Shown piece by piece: positions 11,208-23,001 of a stretch of 64,000 bases of DNA (the first letter of the stretch is position 1; each line of letters starts with the position of its first letter). The notes under the pieces are model-generated. The model did not search any database and was not told the origin of the DNA. It saw only the letters and a list, made by a program, of their open reading frames with translations. The DNA lies in NCBI GenBank assembly GCA_951217055.1, contig OX578281.1:27576101-27640100 (forward strand), written 5' to 3'. The DNA comes from Gerris lacustris (Eukaryota > Arthropoda > Insecta > Hemiptera > Gerridae). A program made the position numbers and the translations under genes.

Positions 11208-11732
11208 CATCATAATAGATATAGCCATTTTATACATTATACCTCTATACAAAGTACTGCTGAAGCAAGTATGGTTATTCATTAGTGAGCTGTGTAAATC
11301 ATTAGCACAAGGCGAGGGGTCTTACCCATGACCCTGTACCACTCTTGACTCACAGATATAAAACAGAGCACCACTGCATGGGATCCCCTTAAGAGCTTCC
11401 ACTGACCTTGTTCTGTCACTGATACATAAATGTAATCAGAGCACTACCTTGTGCCCTCGATTTATTGATAGCCGGGCAGACAGGAAAGGCACCTTTAGCC
11501 CCATGGTGACGCTGGCTTGCCTAATAATTTAGTAATTTTTACTCTTGATGTTGAGGAAGTGTTATTGTGTTACAAAAATAAGATTTTTATGGATCAGCTG
11601 CAAATGACTCTCATGATGAGCAGCACCCTGGAGATAAATTGAACCATGATTCGAAAAGTTAGGATTAACGAAATCTCTGATGCAGTCTCATCTGGTTGAT
11701 GTAGATTTATCAGTGTACTTTAAATGCGCACT
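11208..11732. other. Non-coding stretch with repeat-like, GC-richer segment
   Basis: About 11290-11525 is noticeably less AT-rich than its surroundings, with short words (CCTTGTGCCCT) also seen in the dispersed repeat at 30.9 kb. It is probably old repeat DNA. No gene seen. Confidence 0.35.
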
Positions 11733-12066
11733 CTTTTTTTTTAATTCTGGGGGCTTTTACATCCGGAGACGCAGGCCACTTAAGTGGGCTCATAGAACAA
11801 ACCCGGGTTAGGGACCGAAATCTTCACACACTCGTGTGAAGATATGGTCGTTAACCATGACTCCCCTCCTAGTTGTATTACAACCAAGAGTGTCATTATC
11901 ATGGTTTCCAGGCCGAAACCTGGTGGGGCTACTCTTTCGAGGAGCTTCCCATTTGTTTAAACAATGCTAGGTGGACATTGATCGAGGGGCCCGGTCCGGG
12001 AATCGAACCCAGAGCTGTGGTTAGAAGCGGTCACCCATCCATCTACTGACCCACACCCAGGCCCCC
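11733..12066 (-). mobile_element. tRNA-derived SINE
   Basis: On the minus strand the element starts with GGGGGCCTGGGTGTGGGTCAG. It has a Pol III A-box-like TGGGTCAGTAGATGG and a B box GGTTCGATTCC within a tRNA T-arm (CTGGG-TTCGATT-CCCGG). It is followed by an unrelated body and an A-rich tail at the left end (the T-run near 11733). The flanks ATGCGCACTC (left) and ATGCACCCTC (right) look like a slightly diverged target duplication. It encodes nothing; mobility would depend on a LINE partner. Confidence 0.82.
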
Positions 12067-15000
12067 AAATAATGCACCCTCACTAATGATATAACCCAAA
12101 TTGTTGACCCTTTTTTGGTCTTTAACTCATCCTTAACTGAAACTACTCCCCACCTATAATAAGATATTAAGCTCTTTTTCTTTATTTTTTGCTCTTCAAC
12201 TAACAGTATGTATCCACAGATCCCAATAACAATAATTTTTTTTTTTAAAAGATTCACTTTTAAATTATGAAATATCATATGATATTATTAAACCCTCCAT
12301 AGAGGTTCTTTCCTGAAATGGAAGACGCGTTGAATGGGTTAATATAATGAAAACATAATTTGTGGTTTGCAAAAGTGTGGTGCCTTAGACTACTGATCTG
12401 ATTTCGATGAAATTTGGGTATGAATTTAGTAAGGCCATACCTCCAGGCATAATTTAGAAATAAAGTTTAGCCCAACATTATTTTGTTAAGATGCCCCTCA
12501 AAAAAAAATGTGAAATTTTTATTTGTGAAACTCTTTTTAAACCAATGAAGGTATTGTAGCAGTTTTACCTATAGTATTTTTACAGTAGTTAAATCTTATT
12601 AGTTTTTATCATATTAAATTTTATTAGTATTATATTGGTTTAAGTCAGATAAGAATTGGGGGCAATCAATACAGACATTAGTTTTTATTAAATTTAAGTT
12701 TGTATTTTAAAAGTTGATTGAGAATGTATTTGAATTTACATTTTGTGAATGTTCTGAGCGTAAAGTATGATGATGTATGGATTTTTATTTTTTCTAGTTA
12801 TTCCGTGTGTATTCTATGAGGTATGTTTGAGGATTTAAATTTTTAGCTTAATCTAAGGTTTTTTTTTCTTATTATTATTATTATTGGTTTTTTTTTTTGT
12901 ACAACACCTTGTTATCCCATTTTTTTTTATTTTTGTTATTAAAATAAAATTAATATTTAGTAAATAGACTATAAACTATTTATTATATTTAATATTTTAC
13001 ACAAGTATTATATTATATTAAGATGTTGAAAAATTTAACTAAATTTGCACTTACAAAAAACAAAATTAAGAAAGTGACAATTGTGACTATATTAACAATA
13101 TCTTAGAGATGAAAACAAAAATTTAAAATATTTTTATATATATAGCAATTAATGGATCTAAAATTTATTTGTTTATATGAATAATATAAATATGTGCTAT
13201 TGGTTAACTTATTGAGTCATATAGATTTAAAATATTTTATTTTAGGTTTCTTACTTTTCTACTTATAGATAAAAATAACCACTATATTCTATTATATGTG
13301 ATCAAGTGTTGACTGTTTATATATTAATTACTTTAAAATGTTCCTATAATTAATGTCACAATAAGACATTATTTTAAGCTTTATTACCAATATTATTAGT
13401 AAATTTTAGAATGTTTAAGCTAAAAGATACCCAGGGTCATATGTTAAATTCCCTAGTGGTACCTTTAACATTATCTATTACATAAATATATTCCTAAAAT
13501 TATTCTGTTTTCAATTCAATATGATTTGTGGGCATAGATTGATTAGATTATTTTAAATATTTTTATTTTATTTTGGTGAATATTTTTTTTTTTTTTTTAG
13601 TTAAATCAAAACTATTAGATGAAAAATAAAGTTGCCCCTGTCTATGAATTAAACCACTGAGTGGTTCATGATATTTTTTATTATTTATAACTAATCATAA
13701 CAATCCTTGGCGCAAAAGCCTGTGAAGGGCTTATGCCTGCCAAAGGGCTTATTAAAGGGTTAGTATGTTGCTTCATCAGATGTATAAACATTATAATTGG
13801 CATACGAAACCAGACTTTTTTTTATATATTATTTATATTGCAAACTCAGTTAAGACTAATTAATTTGACTGATCTCTGACAATCGATCGTTTCAAATTTA
13901 ATTTTAGATTTAATTCTTGAGACTAAATTAAATTATTTTGTGGAGTAATATAATTATATGAAGGAAAAAATGGTGTATTATTAGTTGTTTTTTCTCTTTA
14001 TATTACACCAGGCTTTTTATTCATTTTAAAATTTGAACAATTTTCTTTCTTTATCAATATTTAGTTAAAAAGCCAGCAATTTTGTGCATATTATGTTTAA
14101 AACATTAAAACATAAATAAAATTTACTATTAATTTTTTGGAAAAAAAATCATTAAAAATGGTTGTATGTCCTGTCTAAATTTTGTCAACATGTGTTTTTA
14201 ACATGTTTTAGAACCATACGTGATTGAATTGGTTAGATTAGACGTTGGCGACTTTCCAAAAAAAGTTTTTTTTTTTGTAGGTGATAAATCTACTTAATGG
14301 AGACCCCATCTGAGATTGGGCTAAATTCCGATTCAAGTTGCTAAGTTTAGTCGGTTTTGGAATGTAGTGCCCCCTGCTAGGATAAAATATAATGTTTAGG
14401 GCCGATGGAATAAATAAATGCGTTTCTCTTCCTAAAGTAAAATTGTGGTACCAAAACACCTTGATAGCATTCATATTTCTGTACCTGTTGTGTATTGAGA
14501 TGAGTAGACATTTAAAGAGAAGGAATTCAATTTAGGAGTTAAGACAGTGGTTTATGTCCGACTCGTAATCACTTTGTAATAATTGACCAGGGAGGTAGAG
14601 AATATACATCATCAGTACCTATACTAGAACTACTATATTTAATACTTAAGGAATTCAATTTGATTGATTAATAAATATTTAATTATTTCTTTGACATAAT
14701 AAATAAATATTAAAAAATAATTTATTCAACTACTATAAGAGTACAATTATTCACACTCGTATTAATCGGATGTATTAACACCATGTTGCGGGAAAGTGTT
14801 GCTGGTCGGGTCAGTGGGGCTGGCTACACTGCATTATAAATGACTACTTCTACCTATTTTCTAATACCCAGGCCAGCGGTTCTGATTCTATTTCACCAGT
14901 TAGTTCTGTAAAGCACATCTGTACAGCTCTGTACATATTTTTCACTTAATCCTAGGTTTTTTCTTCATTAAATGTTGATTTTTCTGGTTTATCCCCCCGG

Positions 15001-16751
15001 CTCTGTGTGATGCTAAGCAAATGTTTGTCCGTCATGAACATGTTAATGAATTTTTTATGATTTACGATTTCATTAATCGAGTTTTTGAATTTGTTTTATT
15101 TTTTGGTATACTGAGCTTGCTCTATGGGCTACAAATGAGTTAAAAGTACTAATTTTAGTGGTGGAAGGGATCGGAAGTACTCTAGAGTATAGAGAACACT
15201 GCTCCAAAGGGAACACAGGGAGAGGGCATTGGATTCAAAGATTATTCTGTGAGATACTATGAACTGTTTTATTAGGATACCTCTAGTTTATACAGTATAA
15301 AAACAAACTTTTTGATTGCATATTGTGTAGATATATCCATTTTATTATTAATGTAAATTAATTAATTTTTATAATGCATTCTAAAAAACTGTCTTTCCTC
15401 TTAAATTTACGGGTTTTTCAAAAATATATTTATTAGTTATTTCAAAAATATGTAAAATAATGTATTTTTTATGTGAAGAGGTTTTTTTTTAAGTCCATGA
15501 CCTGCATCAATGCTCTAATTCCTCAAGTAAATTTTATAAATATTTATTAAATAATAATATATATTTGTAATTTTGATTTTTTTTCTTTTAACAATATCTT
15601 ACTTGTGACAAATTTTATTTGAAATATTTTGTTGAACATAAAACCTCTTTTTATTTTATCATTTCTACCTGTAAATCTCTTCGGAGTTTTTTCCCCCAAT
15701 TTTGTGTAGAAGTGTGCTAGTATTTTATCACATTGTAAGGTTGTTGAAAAAAAAAAGAGTCCAACATTTTAAATTTATTTAGTTCATTTAGTTATTTCAG
15801 GTATCTGTTGGTAATAATTGATAAAGAACCATCATGAGTCAGGCCGGGCCAATGATTTAATTCAAAATATATTAAACGATTAACGTTTCTGTTTTAACCC
15901 AACAATAAAAGAATATTTTGAAAGAAATTCTTGATACTTTTGAAATTTCCGTATAACTTCCTGAATGATTATTAATTACTCCCTGATTTAGTTTACCCGA
16001 TTTACAAACAGTTGTGGGATGACCCACTTTAGCTTTTAACACTTCAATTAAACCCTCTATTTGTTTTTATAATTATAAGTCCTGTTATTAACAAATAGTT
16101 CTTTTACAACAGTATATTATTATCTACCAAATCTTCAGCACATGTTATTGATCTAAACATGTACTATGGTAACTGCTTAAGATTTATGAATTCTTCTTGT
16201 ATTATAATTTTTTAAAAAGGTAATTCACAGTATTTTAATTTGTCGTTTCTTTATCAGTTCTTTATTAAATGTACTTGATACAAAGAAGTACATATAGTAC
16301 ATAAAATTCCATTATTCTATTAGTAGTAATAATTGAACATTATAGCTCATCAAAAGGTTATCTCTCCACTAATGAACATATAGTCCTAAGCTGTGTTTCC
16401 TGAGTAAGTTCGTATTGATAAATAAATGTTTCATTAGTTTTCTGCATGTGTATTAATCATGCATATTTCTACAGAATATGCTTTCAAAAAGATCTGTAAA
16501 TTATAAATCAGCAAGCAAATTTATAATGCAAAATTTTGAAAAATTTAAACTTTCAATTTCTTAAATTTTTTTCATAATAAAGTTTGTCACAACAAAATAT
16601 TTTTGATTAAGTATAGACAATGAATGATTTGACTTGACGTGCTTAATTTCAAGATAACTCAAATATCAAGTTTGGCTAACTAAGTTGGTTATTTTAGTCT
16701 GAAATTCCGTGGTACTTACTCGTTAATAATTATTATTTGAATTTACTTAAC
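12067..16751. other. AT-rich non-coding stretch
   Basis: Intergenic or intronic DNA with simple (TTA)n and poly-T runs. I see no gene, RNA gene or well-bounded element. Confidence 0.4.
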
Positions 16752-17272
16752 AATTTTACACAATTTGGATAAATACTTAAATTTTGAAAAGGAGGCACTA
16801 ATAATTCATTTTTAGGACAAAGGGAAAAAGAACACTTCATGTCTTAAGTCAGTTCTATGTATTGCTGAAGTTGTCCTGATAGGGGCAATTAATGCATTGT
16901 CTATATTTACATAAGTAGTTGGTTTATATTAGGAGGAATTAATAATTACATTTTTCAACCCTCTTTCTTTCTTGGTACTTCTATGTAATGCTAAAGTTGT
17001 ACTATCTTCTATTTGTGGGTATTAAGGGTTTATTATGTGGTACTTCTATGTGTAAGGGCTATATTTCGTTCCACTTTAGGACGTATTCATGCCTAAAACA
17101 TTATTATTATTATAAATTAATAAGTTCACAGTATGACAAATACGATTATAAATCTTGTTAAATATATATTTTCATTACATATTACTTTACAATTCTCAAA
17201 TGCCTCCTTTTAGTTTAGTTTAGGCATAAATATGTCCCTTAGTTGACAAAATATAGCCATTTAACCTAGAAG
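16752..17272 (+). repeat. ~510 bp dispersed repeat, copy 1
   Basis: The segment from ATTTTACACAATTTGGATAA to AACCTAGAAGT aligns along its whole length with 22491-23001 in the same orientation, with scattered substitutions and small indels. Each copy contains two internal related ~140 bp halves: GGAGGAATTAATAATTCATT, then a TTCTATGTA.TGCT.AAGTTGT word. Coding capacity and terminal inverted repeats are not evident. Confidence 0.8.
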
Positions 17273-17599
17273 TCTAATTCTAGAGTTGTTTCCCATTTGA
17301 TTAATTTATATTAGTCATAAATAATTATTGAGTGAATTCATAAATTACTTGAAGGTTATTTGGCAATAATAGGCTAAAATATTCCTGTTATTGAGTTGTA
17401 ACAATTTTATATAACAGGTTGTTATCCTTTGACAGGGGGTTCTTCAATTTTTTCCTCCATTTTTTTACTTTTCTTCCTCCTACCCCACCACAAAAATTTG
17501 CCCTCCTTTCTGAGACTGGTAAAAGTGTGTAATAATGTGAAAATAACTGAGGTAGAGACATATAATATTATTATAATTGATGTTATTACATGCCTCGTA

Positions 17600-17745
17600 G
17601 GGGGCGAGGGATCATAGAGTCTGTAGATTTCAATTGCACCGAAAGTCGAGAATTTGAAAAAACTGAGGCACTAACGGTAGTCCTTAGGCCAGGGTTCCAG
17701 TCGAACTCTAGCCTTCAGCGAAATCTTTGCCGTCTATAATAAAAA
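17600..17745 (+). repeat. SINE-like repeat fragment sharing a tail with 32.3 kb
   Basis: The stretch GAGGCACTA...TTCCAGTCGAACT...GCGAAATCTTTGCCGT is found, diverged, at about 32275-32365. The GGTTCCAGTCGAACTC word is reminiscent of a Pol III B box. Boundaries and type are uncertain. Confidence 0.4.
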
Positions 17746-19105
17746 CTAAATCAGAATATCGATAATGTAACATAATAAAGAGTTATAATATAACGCTTCA
17801 TTGTAACCTATTGATTCGGTGTTGTTCATATTGTTCCCATTCCGTTGTAGTTTAACTTAACTGAGGAACTGTTATAACAGTTAAATAAATTATCCTAAAG
17901 TGCCACCAGGCAGAGTGTTATGATTCTGAACTGGAGTTATTTGATTACAGGTATTCTTCAATTATATGTTATTTTCAACGCACCACTATTAATTTACTAA
18001 TTTATTTCTAGTAATAGATTTTCTATATTTATTTTCCAAGTATAATTCTGTTATTTTGTCCATAAACAATTTACTCCGCATATTTTCTGTTATTAGTGAT
18101 TATACAAATCTATTAGAAAAAAGTACATTTTTCGGAAAACTACTCTTTCTTAACTTAACATTTTTTATTTCTTCTAGAAATACAAATAAATTTATAATAA
18201 GGGAAATTTAATATTATGCCATGTCACAATGTTATTGTGTTAATTAATATCACAATGTTGATAATATTAATTATTTTTTATTTGTAACTTTTATTTTTTT
18301 TTAAATATGTTACAATGAGAAAGAATAAGAGATGAGATCATAATTTTTTGAAATATATATTTTTTTTTTTATAATTCTTAGATCGCTATTCTCAACTTAT
18401 TTGCCAGATTATTCTTTTTTAAATATCTTAAAATATTTTGTTTTTTGCCACTTTTCCTAATTTAGGGAAATCTTCTGCTTTCTTCAGTGTTTGGATTGTT
18501 AGTAAAACATTTTAAGCGAAATTAAATAGGGAAAAACTTATTGCTCTGTTTAAGACGTTTCTAGTCAAGATTAGTTTGGTAATTCTTACTGCATTTTAAT
18601 CAAAATATCTATGAATTTTTGACGATTTTCTAACTTTATGTAGACTTAGGTGGCTTTTAAACAAAAATAACTCGAGACATGTGTCTTCATTGATCTGATC
18701 CATTACATTATTATTGAAAACTAATATTTTAACACCAAAAAGGCACAGACTTATGCCTCCCCCGTGGGAAAGGTATTATCTTATTAGCTATTAGCTCTCT
18801 GATGACCTACTATTAATTATTTGTTGTGATTAAAAACTAAAGTCTATTATTAAATAAATCATAATTGGGTTTTGACTAGAAACCTGATCATATTTTCTCT
18901 TTAAATCTTTTTATTCCAGATATATACTTTTTTTGTGTATAATGTAAAAATTTAGACAATGTTAACCATCCTGTGAAATTATTTAATTTGTACGTTAAAT
19001 AATAAAAAAATTTAATTGTAATTAAAATATAAATGTGATAAAATTTTGATCAGACTAAAATGAGTAATATGTATGTTGTTATTAATGTAATATCATTAAA
19101 TTTAG
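17746..19105. other. AT-rich non-coding stretch
   Basis: Nothing recognisable. Confidence 0.4.
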
Positions 19106-19267
19106 ATCTTCTTGAAGAAACTGTGTCAGAGATTTTGTGATTCCCTTGGTTTTCAAAAACCTATGACAGAGATCATTCTCATGGGAATTGTTCATGATGA
19201 GAGTCATCAACATTGTGTCATTTCAAGTCATTTGGGTTGGAAACATCAGGATTCACAAAATGTATAG
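19106..19267 (+). CDS. Candidate terminal exon E2 (53 codons), low confidence
   Basis: A 53-codon frame with a comparatively balanced composition opens in phase 0 after an acceptor-like TTAAATTTAG. It reads IFLKKLCQRFCDSLGFQKP, followed by MTEIILMGIVHDESHQHC, and ends at TAG. It is phase-compatible with exon D. I recognise no family, the acceptor has a poor pyrimidine tract, and it could equally be chance or a repeat relic. Confidence 0.15.
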   Translation: MFLKKLCQRFCDSLGFQKPMTEIILMGIVHDESHQHCVISSHLGWKHQDSQNV

Positions 19268-21866
19268 CTCAGTCTTTTCCGGAAGTTTTATATTTATTAG
19301 ACCCTGCGCCACGATAACCATTGCTACATAGAATGTAATATCAATGACAATTATCTTTAAAAAATTGATATTTATTAAAATTTAACTCCATACCCACTGA
19401 TCATTATTATTATCGCTTTTATATAAGTTTAAAGTTTATTTATAACAAGCCAAATGTGAGTTTTGACCCTAGTAAATGTATCCCACTTTTATTATATCCC
19501 AATTATATTTATATTACAATACTTTCTCTATATATACTATGTATATGAGAAAGTAAAAATCTAGAGTAACTCGTAAACAATAGAATGAGAACGATATCTG
19601 TGAGAGTTACTCCAACAGTGATTCAAGTTTAAATTTCAAATGAAAATGTTAAATTATAAAATACAATAATGTAAATCTGGATAATCAATTCAAGATGCCC
19701 AGGTATGGGTGAAATATAGTCGATTTTATGAAATTTAAAAAAAAAAATCATCCCTAAAGACTATCTACAAGAAAAAGAAAATCAAATTATTAGTCCCACC
19801 CAAGGGTTGATTTCTTGTTCTTAATTTTTACATTGTGCCAAAATTATATTTAGTTCAAAGGTTTTAAATTTGGGACACTTGGATTCTAAAATAGAGTATT
19901 TGTTTATTTTTAATTTAAAGTATTGTTATTTATAAATATTAGAAGATGTTATATTGAGCAATAATATTTATTATCAATACTGACTTTATTGCCTGACATC
20001 TTGAAAATATTAAATATGACAAGTCCCCCAAACTGTTTTCAAAATTTAGTATAATTGGTCAAATATGGTTCCCCAAGAATGCACCAAGATGAATAAAGAT
20101 GAATAGATTTTGAGAGGAAAGATAAAAAAGTTCACCCCGAAATGGGATTTTAGCCCCTAATCTCTTGATTTTCAATCTATAGAGCCAATTTTATACTGAA
20201 TTCTATTCTAGGCTCTCATATTTACTCACTAGTACTGAAGATGTCTATCTTCAAATTTATGTTTAAAATATAATTATCTTTCTATGTTAGAATTTGATAA
20301 AAATAAAATTAAAAAAAATTAGATATGAGATCTTTACATTAATATCTAATACTATAAAATTTAGTTAATTTTATTTAAAAAAACTATGATATTTTATTAT
20401 AATTTCCTATTTAGTTTCCAAAATCTTTCTTTTTAATTTTGAAATGTTTAAATGAAAAAAAATAATAATAATATCAATAATTGTACTCTTTGGTTTATGT
20501 CTTGATAACATTTTTATTTATTTATTTTTTAAAAATGATATATTTCAAATAATTATGGTCCATCCTAAGTAATATGGTCTAATAGCATTATAAGTTTGGT
20601 TTATTTTAAATTTTATGGGCGTTGAAAGGCCATAATTAAATATGGATCTTTTGTAAGTGCATCTTCATAAATAATTTGTTCTTATTGTGTTACTTTATCA
20701 TTATTATACAACAATAGCCAAATATTGTTCTTATTCAATTATTTTGTGTTATAATTAATTTATATATTTTGTTATTGTTTCTTAATTGATTTTTTTTTTT
20801 TTTAAATATTATTTTCCGGGATTAAAATTATAGTAAATCTAAATTTGAATACCATTTATTTCTTAAACAATCGAGTCCTGAAATATTTTGTCAAATCTAC
20901 ATATTAGGTTAAAATTGCTCTTATTATTTTTTTTTTTAATTTGTCTTTATAAAATGTTCTTTTAATTGTATCACTGTAAATGCATAATTTGATATGTTTG
21001 AAGGAAAAATAATAAATAAGAAAAAAATTAATTAAGAAAAATAAAAAAAATATATATGTATTCAATTCATTTATTTGATTTTTTGTACTTAAATGCGTTG
21101 AGTTTTTATTTGACCTTGTGGGCAACAAAGTTTTTCACACTTTGCTTTACTATCCCTTCAAACAGTATAAAACAACATTTCGTTTCAAATTTGCAATTGG
21201 ATTTCTTGCAAATTTTTTAATCTCTTTGGTGTCATAGGGATTTAACGAAGGATCTTTATCACACAATTTCAGGCCAACTGTTTGACTAATTAAATTTTTA
21301 TTTCTCCCAAGAGTATGGTCAATCTGACTATGTGTTTTTATTTTTATTGTTTATGCTATTAAAATGGTGTCCCCTTCTTCTCCAAAGCTCTTTAATTATG
21401 GCCAAAGAATTTAAAAAAAATCATTTTAAGCAAAAATAATTTACAAAATTAGTTAAACCTTTTACAGTACAACAAATAAAGACTTAAAAATAAATTTTCA
21501 GCAGCTGCAAACGTCTTTTCAGACTATATTCTAATGATATAATTTCATCCCATAATTTGTAAAAGAAAATTTCTTAAATGGAACCACTTATTCCAATAAT
21601 TTTGATTCATAAATGGAAAAATAAAAGACATAAAATTAAAGAACAAAACATTTGATAAATGAATAATAATTTAGAAATACTTCAATTGTAAATAATTTAT
21701 AATTATATTTGCTATATATTTTTCAATTTTTATATTATTTTATTTTAGTTTTAAAATTTACATTTATAAAAAAACAAACTTAAATTTATGTATTATTAAA
21801 AAAACTATTTTGTGTATATTTATTATTGTGTTGTGAACAATTAACTATTTTTTGTCCTTTAAATAG
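19268..21866. other. AT-rich non-coding stretch
   Basis: Nothing recognisable. The open frame on the minus strand near 21.0 kb is low complexity. Confidence 0.4.
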
Positions 21867-21976
21867 GTGTAATTAAAATGGATAACGAGTCACGATCAAT
21901 ATTGAGAAAAAACTCCCTGTCGAAGATTGAAACAATTTCATCAACTATTTTGTATTATTTTTATTTATTTTTTTAA
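21867..21976 (+). CDS. Candidate alternative terminal exon E3 (joins exon C in phase)
   Basis: After the acceptor TTTGTCCTTTAAATAG a frame opens whose first two bases would complete a codon, the same phase in which exon D starts. It encodes VIKMDNESRSILRKNSLSK, then IETISSTIL and a hydrophobic run, ending at TAA (21974-21976). The words GRSILTRNQ in exon D and SRSILRKNS here are similar and sit in comparable positions, so D and E3 might be alternative 3' exons of the same gene. This is inference; the exon is short and the intron very long. Confidence 0.25.
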
Positions 21977-21988
21977 AATGGACTCTAA

Positions 21989-22021
<33 letters not shown>

Positions 22022-22490
22022 TTTATTAATTAGTTAATTAAAAAAAATGAAAAGAATAATAAAAAGTACAAATATAATGATTGTAAATAGTTTAAAAGTG
22101 TAGTTATTTTATTTTATTTTTTTAATTGTTATTTTTATATTTAATATCGGGGAAAAAAATGTATAAAATTGTTATATTTTGATGTGCAAAAATATATATA
22201 TGTGTGTATGTAAACAATTAATTATAATGGGTTATCATTTAATTTATAAACTTTTTAAATCTTGGACTTAAAATGTATGTTTTATGAATTGGAGGAAAAT
22301 GAAATATAAAATATTGTATTTTATTTATAATTTTTTTTTTTTTTTTAGTTCTGTAGTATATTTTTTTAATGCTCAAAATTTATTTTTTTCTACCAGTTAA
22401 ATTGTTTAAAATAGCTTTATAAATATATACATAGTTTGTTAGCCTTTGAATAATAAGTCAATATAAAATAAATATTTAATATGAATATTA
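21977..22490. other. AT-rich stretch with (TTA)n microsatellite
   Basis: Contains a (TTA)n run at about 21992-22024 and further poly-T. If E3 is real, this would be its 3' UTR. Confidence 0.4.
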
Positions 22491-23001
22491 AATTTTACAC
22501 AATCTGGATAAATACTTAAATTTTGAAAAGGAGGAACTAATCATTCATTTTTAGGACAAAGGGAAAAAGAACCCTTTATGTCTTAAGTCAGTTCTATGTA
22601 TTGCTGAAGTTGTCCTCATATGGGCAAATAATGCATTGTCTACATTTACATAGGAAGTAGGTTTATATTAGGAGGAATTAATAATTCAATTTTTAGTACA
22701 AGGGACAAAAGAACCCTCTTTTTTTCTTGGTACTTCTATGTAATGCTAAAGTTGTACTATCTTCTATTTATGGGCATTAAGAAGGGTTTATTATTGTGAT
22801 ACTTCTATGTGTAAGGGCTATATTTCATTCCACTTTTGGATGTATCATGCCTAAAACATCATAATTATAAATTAATAAGTTCACAGTAGGACATACGATT
22901 ATAAATCTTGTTAAATATATATCTTCATTTCAGATTACTTTACACTTTTAGGCATAAATATGTCCCTTAGTTGACAAAATATAGCCATTTAACCTAGAAG
23001 T
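22491..23001 (+). repeat. ~510 bp dispersed repeat, copy 2
   Basis: Full-length counterpart of 16752-17272, in direct orientation 5.7 kb away. It contains two internal halves starting near 22528 and 22671 that share AGGAGGAA.TAAT.ATTCA, A..TTTTAG.ACAAGGG and TTCTATGTA.TGCT.AAGTTGT.CT, so the unit is an internal tandem dimer. Confidence 0.8.
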
